This document shows positions 16,737-25,262 of a DNA stretch of 64,000 nucleotides, in pieces; position 1 is the stretch's first letter, and each line of letters opens with the position of its first letter. The position numbers and the translations under genes are program-made. Origin of the DNA: Oscillospiraceae bacterium (GTDB lineage Bacteria > Bacillota > Clostridia > Oscillospirales > CAG-272); NCBI GenBank assembly GCA_015065385.1, contig SVQK01000120.1, positions 31,696-95,695 of the forward strand. Reading direction: 5' to 3'. The notes below the pieces were generated by a model, which did not search any database, had not been told where the DNA came from, and was given only the letters and a program-made list of their open reading frames with translations.

Positions 16737-18528
16737 TCTTATGATCCTCCTTCAGGATGATTTGCAGCGTGTTGACGCCGAACGCGCTCTGGTAATTGAC
16801 CATTTCCACCATCTTTTTGATCATCCGGACGCCCATGTACATATCGTCCGAATCGCCTCCCACACCCGGCGAAAAGCAGAACGGGTTGAACGGGATCCCG
16901 CTGTAGCGGATGCGGATTCCCCGCACGCCGTTGACGGAATACGCTCTCAGGTCGAACCGGAGATTCTGCCCGCCCTGCGACGCGTTGACCTCGCGGATCA
17001 GCGTCATCACTTCCTCCATGCTCATTTCGAGCCGCATCGTCTCTTTGCGATCCATGCCGTTTGCGGAACAGAAGCCGCTGATGCGTTCGCTCGCGCTGAC
17101 GATTTCATCGACGTTCGCGTCCACGGAGAAATTCAGCACCTTGCCGCTCTTTTCGTTGGCGAGATCGGTCATCAGATAGCGGGAATCCTGAGCGTGCCGC
17201 CGGTGGCGCAGAACCGCCGCGCCCCACCACACAAGGACGGTTCCCAGCTCCGAGAAGAGCAGGAACGAGAAGGTCGAGAACTTCGCGGCGATGGCCAGCC
17301 AGAGGGTGACGCAGGTCATGACGATCACGCGGAAGAAGATCAGCGCGTTCGCCCATCCGTTCCGTCCGGACATGTTGTAAAAAGTGGTCAGGATCTGTAA
17401 AAACAGCGCCGGGAAAACGGAGAGCGCCATCCACATCAGCGGGACGAAGATCGATCCGGAGAGGCCGTACATCCGGGGGATCAGAGGTGACAGCGCGGCG
17501 CACAGCCCGAGAAAGACACACCCGGAAACGCAGCCGATCTTCCATTCCTCGCGGAGCAGCAGACGGCAGCTTCCGTTGTCGCGCTCCCCGCTGAACACGC
17601 CCAGCATCGCGCCTCCCGCGACCGGTACGCCCAGCGTGACGCACTCTCCGAAGCCCCAGATCCCGTTGACCGCGGTAAAGACCGCCACCAGTCCCGCGCC
17701 GCCGCTCGCCAGCAGCATGGAGTTGACGATCAGCAGCCGCACGGTCGAGCAGAGGTTGCTGAACGCGGACGGAAAGCCCGCCGCCGCGATAGCCAGCCAC
17801 TTGTCCCGGGTGCGGACCGTCTCCGCCCGCCAGCTGTACGGGCTGTCCTTCGAAAAGAGGCGGATCATCCCGTAGAGGCAGGCCAGCGCCGTTGCGATCA
17901 CGCTCGCCAGTCCCGCCCCGAAGACGCTCATATCCAGCTCGTACACGAACAGAATATCCAGCACGATGTTGGTCACGGTCATGCCGCCCATCATGACGGT
18001 CACGTCCGTGTTTTTCCCGTCCAGACGCAGATACCAGAACGGGATGTAGATGAGGATCTTGGGCAGCGCGCCGATCACCGTGATCACCACATACTGCATC
18101 ACATAGCCCCGGGCAGCTTCGTCGGCGCAGAGGAACGAGACCAGCGGCTGCCGGAAGAGCAGGGCCAGCGCGGTGACGAACGCCGAAGCCAGCACCGAGA
18201 CGTTCAGCCCGGTCCGGAAAAAGGAGTCCCTCGTCTCCGCGTCTCCGATGCCGATTGCCCGGGCGGCGGGGATCTCGGTACCGGCGGCAAGGAACGACCC
18301 TATGACGCACAGAGCCAGATACACCGGCAGGCTCAGATTGATCGCCGCAAGCGCTTCGGGGCCGATCCGCCTGCCCACGAGGATGCCGTCCACAAACACG
18401 TTGATGTTGACGCTCAGAATCGAGAGCATCCCTGTGATGACGGCTTTGCGGTAGGTATCCCGTATAAACGCGGCGTTCTGCGTCAAACCGCCGTCCGTTT
18501 GATTTTCCTGATTGACTTTATTCGCCAT
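16726..18528 (-). CDS. MATE-family transporter fused to a degenerate GHKL (RsbW-like) domain
   Basis: About 600 residues. Residues ~20-450 form a 12-helix MATE transporter (VDGILVGRRIGPEALAAINL motif). The C-terminal ~140 residues resemble the GHKL ATPase of anti-sigma kinases, with MSMEEVMTLIREV at the N-box and IRYSGIPFNPF at the D-box. Compared with the intact paralogue at 54795, the N-box Asn is replaced (L) and the D-box Asp is replaced (Y), so ATP binding is doubtful. Start at 18528 is preferred because GGAAAGAAG lies just before it; ATG at 18543 has no site. Followed by GNAT and a PP2C phosphatase. The arrangement suggests signal-controlled transport, or a transporter that reports to a phosphatase (inference). 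Confidence 0.82.
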   Translation of the reverse strand: MANKVNQENQTDGGLTQNAAFIRDTYRKAVITGMLSILSVNINVFVDGILVGRRIGPEALAAINLSLPVYLALCVIGSFLAAGTEIPAARAIGIGDAETRDSFFRTGLNVSVLASAFVTALALLFRQPLVSFLCADEAARGYVMQYVVITVIGALPKILIYIPFWYLRLDGKNTDVTVMMGGMTVTNIVLDILFVYELDMSVFGAGLASVIATALACLYGMIRLFSKDSPYSWRAETVRTRDKWLAIAAAGFPSAFSNLCSTVRLLIVNSMLLASGGAGLVAVFTAVNGIWGFGECVTLGVPVAGGAMLGVFSGERDNGSCRLLLREEWKIGCVSGCVFLGLCAALSPLIPRMYGLSGSIFVPLMWMALSVFPALFLQILTTFYNMSGRNGWANALIFFRVIVMTCVTLWLAIAAKFSTFSFLLFSELGTVLVWWGAAVLRHRRHAQDSRYLMTDLANEKSGKVLNFSVDANVDEIVSASERISGFCSANGMDRKETMRLEMSMEEVMTLIREVNASQGGQNLRFDLRAYSVNGVRGIRIRYSGIPFNPFCFSPGVGGDSDDMYMGVRMIKKMVEMVNYQSAFGVNTLQIILKEDHKNEA

Positions 18529-18644
18529 ACAGCTTCTTTCCATACTATATTCGCTCGAAAGAACCGTCCCGCGCCGTCTCCGCTCCGATTCGGGAAGGGC
18601 AGGGAACGGTGCGTTCTCTCGTGACGTTTTCCGTGTGCATCCCG

Positions 18645-18673
18645 ATTATACCATGTTTTCGCGTCGGATTCAA
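18645..18673 (-). promoter_or_regulatory. Promoter of the MATE-GNAT-PP2C operon
   Basis: On the minus strand TTGAAT, 17-bp spacer, TATAAT (-10 at 18645-18650). The leader is about 110 bases. Confidence 0.8.
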
Positions 18674-18725
18674 CCTTTTCCGACAAGTTGCGCGCAAAGT
18701 CGCGGGAGGCGCGTTCCCCCATCCC

Positions 18726-21095
18726 TTACTGCTCGAATATGGCTGTTTTATACTCCTTCCACAGTGAGCCGGGCTCGGGCCACCTTGCTTTGTCCGCAAG
18801 CCGGTACACCATGAAGTCTTCCCCGCGGGAGCCGAAGACCGTGTCCCCCGCCGTCGTCGGAGCGTCGCCGAGGAACTTCGCGGAGGTGATGCCGTCCGTC
18901 CCCTCAAAGGCGTTCGAGCGGATCGTCGTGACGGACGCCGGGACCGTCAGCTCGCCCGTGAAGCCCGAACAGCCGGAGAAGGCGCGGACGCCGAGGGTGG
19001 TGACGGTATCGGGGAGCGTCAGAGGACCGGTGAGACCGGAGCAATTGTAGAAGGTGTAGCCCTCGATCGCGGACAAATTATCAGGGAGCGTCAGCGTCCC
19101 CGTAAAGCCCGTGCAGTTCTCAAAGGCGCGGGTGCCGATGGAGGTCACGTTCTTGCCGATGGTCAGGTCCCCGGTAAAGCCCGTGCAGCCGGAGAAGGCG
19201 TATTCGCCGATGGAGGTCACACCGTCGCCAAGGATGAGGTTGCCGGTGAAGCCGGTGCAGTCTTTGAAGGCGTTCTTGCCAATTAAGGCATTACATATTT
19301 CTAAATCTCCTGAAAAACTACTGCACCCGGAAAAAGTGCTTGTACCGATGTTATATACACCGTCACCGATGATAAGGTTGCCAGAGAATCCTGTACAGTT
19401 GGTGAAAGCATAATCGTTAATATTCGTTCTGGCATCGTCCCAATGTGATTTGTTGCCGGGTATCGTCAAATCTCCAGTGAAGCCTGTGCAACCGTAAAAT
19501 GCATAAATATCAATACAAGTTACAGTATCTGGAATCGACAGACTGCCAGTGAATCCGGTGCAACCATAAAATGAGTATCCGTCTATGTGCGTCATGCTGT
19601 CCGGAATCAACAGATTACCAGTGAATCCGGTGCAACCGTAAAATGCAAATTGTGAAATCGAGGTCACACTATCAGGAATCTTCAAATTGCCAGTGAAACC
19701 ACTGCAATCGTAAAATGCATACTGTCTGATCGAAGTTATACTGTCCGGAATAGTAAGATATCCTGTAAAACCACTGCATCCATAAAATACGGATGCCTCG
19801 ATCGAAGTCATACTGTCAGGTATTGTCAGGCTCCCTGAGAATCCACTGCAACTGGAAAACACCCCTTCTTCGATTGTTGTTACACAGTCCGGAATTATTA
19901 GTTCTCCTGTGAAACCACTACAACCGGCAAAAGACTCATGCTTGATTGTAGTTACTGTGTTCGGAATAGTCAAGTTTCCTGTAAATTCAAAGCAACCGTA
20001 AAAAGCATATGCACCGATCGAATTGACACCCTCTTGAAGTCTTAGTGAACTCAATGAATGCTTTGCCCATGGAGCAGTGCTTCTGTCTCTATAAGAATGA
20101 TTGCCTATAGCAGCGTATTCATGACTATAATCCCACATCTCCCCCGTCCCGCTGATCTCCAGCAGTCCGCTCTCATACACCGTCCACGTCAGATCATCCC
20201 CGCACTTTCCCGACGCGACAGCTTTCCCTTCGCTCCCGGGAGTGTCGGAAAGCACGGCTAGCCGGTACTCGTGCCATGTGCCGCTGTACGCGCTGTAGGA
20301 CGGATCCGCGGTGAAGCTCTCGGCGAATTCTTCTCTGCACTGCACGGTGAAGCCCGTCCCCAGCTCGCCGAAGACTGACGCGCCGGCCGCGGGAGCCTTT
20401 CCTTCAAACGCCGCGCCCGTGATCCCGCAGCCGGAAAACGCCCGCTTGCCGATCTGTCCGACGCCCGCCGGGATCATCAGGGGGCCGCTCAGATTCGGGC
20501 AGTCCGCGAAGGCGTAGGCCCCGACGGTCGTGAGGCTCGCGGGCAGGGTCAGCTCTCCCCGCAGTCCGGCGCACCCGTCGAACGCGCTGTCACCGACGGT
20601 CAGAAGAGACGACGGCAGAGTCAGCTGACCGGACAGGGAAGAACACCCCGCAAAGGCGAAATTGCCGATCGAGGACACTCCTTCGCCGATGGAGAGCGCG
20701 GTGAAGTCCGATTCGGCCCAAGGCGCGGAGGAGGCTGTCGAGAAGTCCCACATCGGGCCGGTCCCTTCGATCACCAGCGTCCCGCCGTCCAGCCGCCACG
20801 TCAGCGCGTCCCCGCATTTTGCGGATCCCGGGGTCTCGTCCGCGGCGAACCACTTCCGGCAGTCCTCCCACCCCGCGAGGAAGCGGGAGAGGATCAGCCG
20901 GTCTTTTCCCGAGACGGAGCCGTCTCCGTCGATATCGCCGATCAGCCTGCCGTCCGCGTCCCGTTTCGTCGGGAGGAAAGACGCTTCGTCCGCCGCCGCG
21001 ACGCGGTAGGACAGCGCCGGGACCGCCACGAGCAGGGCGGCAAGGCTGAAGAGGATGAGGCGGATTTTTCTCATGAAATTCTGATCTTTTGCCAT
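18726..21095 (-). CDS. BspA-type leucine-rich-repeat surface protein with N-terminal dockerin-like half-repeat
   Basis: 789 residues. A signal peptide (about 1-35) is followed by a calcium-loop segment GDIDGDGSVSGKDRLILSRF (about 53-72), like one half of a type I dockerin. A repeating WDF/WDYS...APWA lead-in then introduces two blocks of BspA-type LRRs of 23-24 residues (pattern IP.SVTSI..YAFYGCTGFTG.L). The central block (about 19280-20130) has near-identical repeats at DNA level and lower GC than its flanks, suggesting recombination-driven expansion. The final ~50 residues lack an anchor. ATG at 21095 has GGAGA 8 bases before it. BspA proteins are typically adhesins; the target is unknown. 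Confidence 0.88.
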   Translation of the reverse strand: MAKDQNFMRKIRLILFSLAALLVAVPALSYRVAAADEASFLPTKRDADGRLIGDIDGDGSVSGKDRLILSRFLAGWEDCRKWFAADETPGSAKCGDALTWRLDGGTLVIEGTGPMWDFSTASSAPWAESDFTALSIGEGVSSIGNFAFAGCSSLSGQLTLPSSLLTVGDSAFDGCAGLRGELTLPASLTTVGAYAFADCPNLSGPLMIPAGVGQIGKRAFSGCGITGAAFEGKAPAAGASVFGELGTGFTVQCREEFAESFTADPSYSAYSGTWHEYRLAVLSDTPGSEGKAVASGKCGDDLTWTVYESGLLEISGTGEMWDYSHEYAAIGNHSYRDRSTAPWAKHSLSSLRLQEGVNSIGAYAFYGCFEFTGNLTIPNTVTTIKHESFAGCSGFTGELIIPDCVTTIEEGVFSSCSGFSGSLTIPDSMTSIEASVFYGCSGFTGYLTIPDSITSIRQYAFYDCSGFTGNLKIPDSVTSISQFAFYGCTGFTGNLLIPDSMTHIDGYSFYGCTGFTGSLSIPDTVTCIDIYAFYGCTGFTGDLTIPGNKSHWDDARTNINDYAFTNCTGFSGNLIIGDGVYNIGTSTFSGCSSFSGDLEICNALIGKNAFKDCTGFTGNLILGDGVTSIGEYAFSGCTGFTGDLTIGKNVTSIGTRAFENCTGFTGTLTLPDNLSAIEGYTFYNCSGLTGPLTLPDTVTTLGVRAFSGCSGFTGELTVPASVTTIRSNAFEGTDGITSAKFLGDAPTTAGDTVFGSRGEDFMVYRLADKARWPEPGSLWKEYKTAIFEQ

Positions 21096-21130
21096 AGCCG
21101 GATTCTCCGTTTATTTTGATTGTGTGACTC

Positions 21131-21159
21131 ATTATAACATGCTGCCGGCGGTTTTTCAA
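21131..21159 (-). promoter_or_regulatory. Promoter of the BspA-LRR gene
   Basis: Minus strand TTGAAA, 17-bp spacer, TATAAT (-10 at 21131-21136). Confidence 0.8.
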
Positions 21160-21214
21160 CGGTCTTGCCCGTTTTTCCGCCTCCGGCCTTCGGAACCGAT
21201 CTTGCCGCGCGGTG

Positions 21215-21243
21215 TTGACAGGAAAAAAACGGGATGCTATAAT
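21215..21243 (+). promoter_or_regulatory. Consensus promoter of the CotH-family gene
   Basis: TTGACA (21215-21220), 17-bp spacer, TATAAT (21238-21243): a perfect consensus, divergent from the LRR promoter 56 bases away. Confidence 0.9.
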
Positions 21244-21290
21244 AAACAAAACCTCACGCGGCATCCCACGTCCCGGATCGAAAAACTGCT

Positions 21291-23765
21291 ATGGATAAAC
21301 TGATTTCCGCAAACAAACTCAGAAAAACCTTCGTTTCGCTCTGTTCGCTTCTTCTTGCCGCCTGCATTCTGCTTGGAACCGGCTGCGAGGGCAGGACGAC
21401 CGGAGCACCTCTTCCGGAGGACACCGGCTCAAAGCCCCCCGCGGACGCCTCGCCCGATCCGGAACCGGAAGCCCTGACTGTGCCCGACGCGGATCCGGAG
21501 GAATACGGGGATCTGGTTATCTCGAAGGTCTACGGAACCGGCGGCCCTTCCTCCCCGTGCGGACATGCCTTTGTCGAGCTGACGAATACGGGATCCGCCC
21601 CCCTTCCTCTCGGCCCCCTCGCGCTCTACTGCGCGGTCGGAAAAGCGTCCGGCTATGCGTCCTATCCCCTCCCGGACATCACGCTCGAGGGCGGGGAATC
21701 CTGCCTGATCCGGGGCGCGGCCTCGCCGGAATATGACGCGTCCAACGAAGTCCTCCGCATAGAATCCTGTGACGCGGAGTGCGCGCTCGCCCTGAACAGC
21801 AGGGAAATCCGGCTCGTCCTTGCCGTGAGAGGACAGACGTTCGAGAGCGAGGCGGGACCGGAAGAACTCCCCGGCGTGATTTCCTATTTCGGAGCGACGG
21901 AGGCGTATTTCTTCGACACGGGGTTTGTCTCCGGCTTCACCGACCGGACGATGGCTGTGCGCACTGCCATGAAACAGGACAGCGGCTACTTTTTGCAGGA
22001 TCTGACCGACTCCACGACGGAAAAGCTGAATCAGATCGCCCCTGTCTCGAAGGACGGGACGCGCGCCGCAGTCGTCCGCTCGATGCTCGACGAGGTGAAG
22101 TTTTCGCACCCCGCCGGGTTTTACGACGCCCCGATCGAACTTGCGCTGACCGCCCCCGCCGGATACGATGCCGTGTATTATACGACGGACGGCTCGGATC
22201 CCGCCTCCTCCGTCACAAGGAAGAAATACGAAAAGCCCATCCCGCTGTCCGATACGACTGAGACCGCCTTCGGGCGCACCTACGCGTCCGGGCTGAATTT
22301 TGTCGGACAGATCGCCTCGAATGCCAAAAAAATGATCGGCGCGCATGTGATCAAGGCCTGCGCGGCAAAGGGGAAAAGTACCTCCGGCGTCTATACGAAC
22401 ACCTACTTTATCAGCGCGAAGATGCGGGAATACGGCGTTTCCGTCCTGTCCGCGTCCATGCCGATCAGGCAGATGTTCGGCACGCCCGGCTTCTATCACA
22501 ACTTCAACCCGTCCTCGAACGATCCCAACACGCGCGGCAAGGCGTTTTTGGAGGTGTTCGACAAAGACGGAGTCCGCCGCGGGTATTCCAACGTCGAGCT
22601 TGCGGCGAGCGGCCACGGTTCGTCCGGCACAGGCATGCGCTCCATGAAGGTGTTCTGCAAAGCCTCGGACAACACGGCGGACGGAACGGATCCCGCGCTC
22701 CACTTCGACCTGTTCGGCGGGTACGCGAAGAACGCCAAGGGGCAGAGCATCACCTCGTTCTCCCGTCTGGTTCTGCGCAATTCCGGCAACGACTGCGGCT
22801 CCTCCTACATCCGCGACGCGTACATGCAGCGGCTCAGCGAAGGCATGGCGGCCGATACCATGGCATACGCGCCCGTCCTTGTGTTCGTCAACGGCGATTT
22901 CTGGGGGATCTACAACGCCCGCGAACGGTACAGCGGCGAGTATGTCGAATCCCATTACGGAATCGACAAGGACAACGTCGCGCTGATCGAAAGCGATTAT
23001 TCGAAGGTGCACACCGACCAGAACGCGAAGTTCATCGTCAGCTCCGGCAGCCCCGACGACGCGGACGAGTTCAACGATCTGGTGAAATTCATCCGGAAAA
23101 ACAAGCTGGACAAGAAAGAAAACTTCGCCTATGTGGAGAGCAGGCTGGATCTCGACTCCCTGATCGATCTGTTTGTCTCCCGGCTCTATTTCAGCGCGAT
23201 CGATTTCCCCGGGAACAACATCAAGCTGTGGAGAAACCGCGCGCCGAACGATTTGCCCGGAGCGGACCCGTCGGGCGCGGACAACCGCTGGCATTTCGTC
23301 CTTTTGGATATGGACATGGGCCTTTCGTTCTATAAAGACGCGAACAGCACGACGGAAACGTCCAACTATTTCAGCTGGCTCCGCTCCGACGGCACGGTTG
23401 CGAGCACCATCATCCACAAGCTGCTGGCGAACGAGGGCTTCAAGAACCGGTTTCTGGCGCGCTTCTATCAGGTTCTGAACGAGATCTACGTCCCCGACCG
23501 GATGGAAGAGGTCCTTGACGGGATCACGGCGGAACGGGCTCCCATCGAAAAACTGCAGTCGATGCGATGGGGCGCGGATCTGAACAAGTACAACAAAGCG
23601 ATTTCCGATATCCGTCAGTTCGTCCAGCGACGGAACAAGTACGCCCTGCGCTTCCTCTGCTCCTTCTTCGACGTGACGGAGGACGAGATCGCACAGATTT
23701 GTGCCAGAGTGAAGGCGGAGGAGAAACGGCGCGGAATGCCGGTCGTTCCCGCCGATCCCCGTTGA
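21291..23765 (+). CDS. CotH-kinase-family lipoprotein with lamin-tail-like domain
   Basis: 824 residues. A lipobox LLGTGC near residue 32 makes it a surface lipoprotein. In order: an acidic Pro-rich linker, a lamin-tail-like domain (about 78-185, DLVISKVYGTGG...AFVELTNTG), a chitobiase C-terminal-like beta module (about 270-370, YYTTDGSDP), and a CotH domain (about 390-790). CotH is a kinase-like fold; RSMKVFCK, NGDFWGIYNARER and the metal-site-like VLLDMDMGLSF fit it. In rumen Clostridia CotH domains occur with dockerin and fibre-degradation proteins. The ribosome binding site is weak, but the perfect promoter supports the start. Confidence 0.87.
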   Translation: MDKLISANKLRKTFVSLCSLLLAACILLGTGCEGRTTGAPLPEDTGSKPPADASPDPEPEALTVPDADPEEYGDLVISKVYGTGGPSSPCGHAFVELTNTGSAPLPLGPLALYCAVGKASGYASYPLPDITLEGGESCLIRGAASPEYDASNEVLRIESCDAECALALNSREIRLVLAVRGQTFESEAGPEELPGVISYFGATEAYFFDTGFVSGFTDRTMAVRTAMKQDSGYFLQDLTDSTTEKLNQIAPVSKDGTRAAVVRSMLDEVKFSHPAGFYDAPIELALTAPAGYDAVYYTTDGSDPASSVTRKKYEKPIPLSDTTETAFGRTYASGLNFVGQIASNAKKMIGAHVIKACAAKGKSTSGVYTNTYFISAKMREYGVSVLSASMPIRQMFGTPGFYHNFNPSSNDPNTRGKAFLEVFDKDGVRRGYSNVELAASGHGSSGTGMRSMKVFCKASDNTADGTDPALHFDLFGGYAKNAKGQSITSFSRLVLRNSGNDCGSSYIRDAYMQRLSEGMAADTMAYAPVLVFVNGDFWGIYNARERYSGEYVESHYGIDKDNVALIESDYSKVHTDQNAKFIVSSGSPDDADEFNDLVKFIRKNKLDKKENFAYVESRLDLDSLIDLFVSRLYFSAIDFPGNNIKLWRNRAPNDLPGADPSGADNRWHFVLLDMDMGLSFYKDANSTTETSNYFSWLRSDGTVASTIIHKLLANEGFKNRFLARFYQVLNEIYVPDRMEEVLDGITAERAPIEKLQSMRWGADLNKYNKAISDIRQFVQRRNKYALRFLCSFFDVTEDEIAQICARVKAEEKRRGMPVVPADPR

Positions 23766-23790
23766 CAGGTACGCGGGAATCTGATACAAT
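23762..23790 (+). promoter_or_regulatory. Promoter of the UroD-fold gene
   Basis: TTGACA (23762-23767) overlaps the stop codon of the CotH gene; 17-bp spacer; TACAAT (23785-23790). Confidence 0.88.
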
Positions 23791-23856
23791 ACAATCAACG
23801 AAATCTTTGAAACCGATCCGGCCGCGCAGAGATGCCGGGCGAAAGGGGAAACTGAC

Positions 23857-24870
23857 ATGCTGACAAGAGAAGAAGTACGCGCCGCCATCCGATTCGGAAC
23901 GCCTCCGCGCCCGCCCCGCGCCTTTACGAAATGGTGGGGCGAGGGCCTCGGGGAACAGTACGGCAGCCGACTCTCCCGCTTCGACCGATATGAGGAGGAC
24001 GTGGTCGTCGTTCCGTTCCCCTGCCCGTCCTTCGCCAAGCGGGACGACGGGTTTTACTGGCGGCTCCCGCAGGTCGATCGCTCCCGGAAGGCCGGCCTTG
24101 ACGCTCAGTCGTACCTTCCCGACTGGGAGGACCTTCCCGCGCTTTTAGAGGAACTTCCGGACACCGACGCGCCGGGCCTGTTCGACGACGCGGCGAGAGT
24201 AGCGGAGCAGGCGCACAGGGAGGGGAAGTATGTCCTGATCCACCACTGGTCGCTGATGTACGAACGGATCTGGAACTTCCGCGGAATGGAAACCTTGATG
24301 ATGGATTATTTCGACTATCCGGACGAGGTCCACGCGCTGCACAGGGCCAACGCGGAGGTGGAAATGAAACTGTTCGAGCGCGCCCTGCGGGAGGTCGGGC
24401 CGGACGGATACATGATCAGCGACGATCTCGGCACGCAGAAATCCCTGATGATGAGCCCGCCGACGTTCCGGGAGTTCATCAAGCCGTACTACCGGGAGAT
24501 GTGGGGCAGGATCCGGGAGGCCGACGTGGACGTCTGGCTCCACACCTGCGGGAATATCTCAGAGATCGTCGGGGATCTCATCGAGTGCGGCCTCTCCGTG
24601 CTCCACCCCATTCAGAAGCACACGATGGACTGGAATGAAATCGCGGCGGCGTGGAAGGGAAAGATCGCGTTCTGGGTCGGCATGGACGTGCAGGACACCC
24701 TGATCAACGGAACGCCCGAGGACGTCCGGCGGGAGGTGCGCCTCATGCGCGATACCTTCGACTCCCCTGCGGGCGGGTTCCTCTACGCCGCGGGAAACGG
24801 CATCGTGCGCGGGACGCCGCTCGAAAACATCGAAGCGTTTCTGAACGAGTGCCTTGTCTACAGGAACTGA
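23857..24870 (+). CDS. Uroporphyrinogen decarboxylase-fold protein (MtaA/CmuA-like methyltransferase family)
   Basis: 337 residues in a TIM-barrel family that includes uroporphyrinogen decarboxylase and corrinoid-dependent methyltransferases. The segment VWLHTCGNISEIV holds the H-x-C type zinc site of the methyltransferase branch, and YMISDDLGTQKSLMMSP matches the conserved D-D-x-G-x-Q region. Haem-forming residues near the N-terminus are not evident, so methyl transfer or another role is likelier than haem synthesis. ATG at 23857 follows AAAGGGG. It stands alone, without corrinoid protein or reactivase genes nearby. A DUF1638 protein, a family often found with such methyltransferases, lies at 57012. 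Substrate unknown. Confidence 0.8.
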   Translation: MLTREEVRAAIRFGTPPRPPRAFTKWWGEGLGEQYGSRLSRFDRYEEDVVVVPFPCPSFAKRDDGFYWRLPQVDRSRKAGLDAQSYLPDWEDLPALLEELPDTDAPGLFDDAARVAEQAHREGKYVLIHHWSLMYERIWNFRGMETLMMDYFDYPDEVHALHRANAEVEMKLFERALREVGPDGYMISDDLGTQKSLMMSPPTFREFIKPYYREMWGRIREADVDVWLHTCGNISEIVGDLIECGLSVLHPIQKHTMDWNEIAAAWKGKIAFWVGMDVQDTLINGTPEDVRREVRLMRDTFDSPAGGFLYAAGNGIVRGTPLENIEAFLNECLVYRN

Positions 24871-25262
24871 ACCCGGCGCAAATACAGCCTCTTTGCTTTC
24901 CGGCGGCGCAGTCTTCATGATTAAGAGAATCCTTGATGAACCGGCACATTATCTTCGATGAGCATGTCCTCGGACGAAGTCGGGAGTATTGGAGGCGAGG
25001 CTTTGTCTGGCAGCGGATCTTTGACGAAACCGAGGACTCCCGCCCGGCTTTGTTCCGGTGAACAATTCCCTTCATTGTCTGAAAGAATGATTCAATTGAT
25101 CAAAATCCTGAACAGACATATAGACACTCCTTACGATGCATGCTGCAATAAAGTCGTGCATACGTCTGTCCGGTGCAGACAGTATTTATCTCCCTCTCTT
25201 GCTGAGGAACATCAGGTGGTTTGTTTCTTATGATTTGTCGTCAAATCTGAAAGGGGTACAAG
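24871..25262. other. Intergenic stretch without a supported gene
   Basis: 392 bases of lower GC. Short open frames here lack ribosome binding sites and family resemblance. A short palindromic stretch near 25120-25180 (GTGCAT... / ATGCAT...) is visible but no clear promoter or terminator. It may hold the leader of the LRR gene at 25263. Confidence 0.5.
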
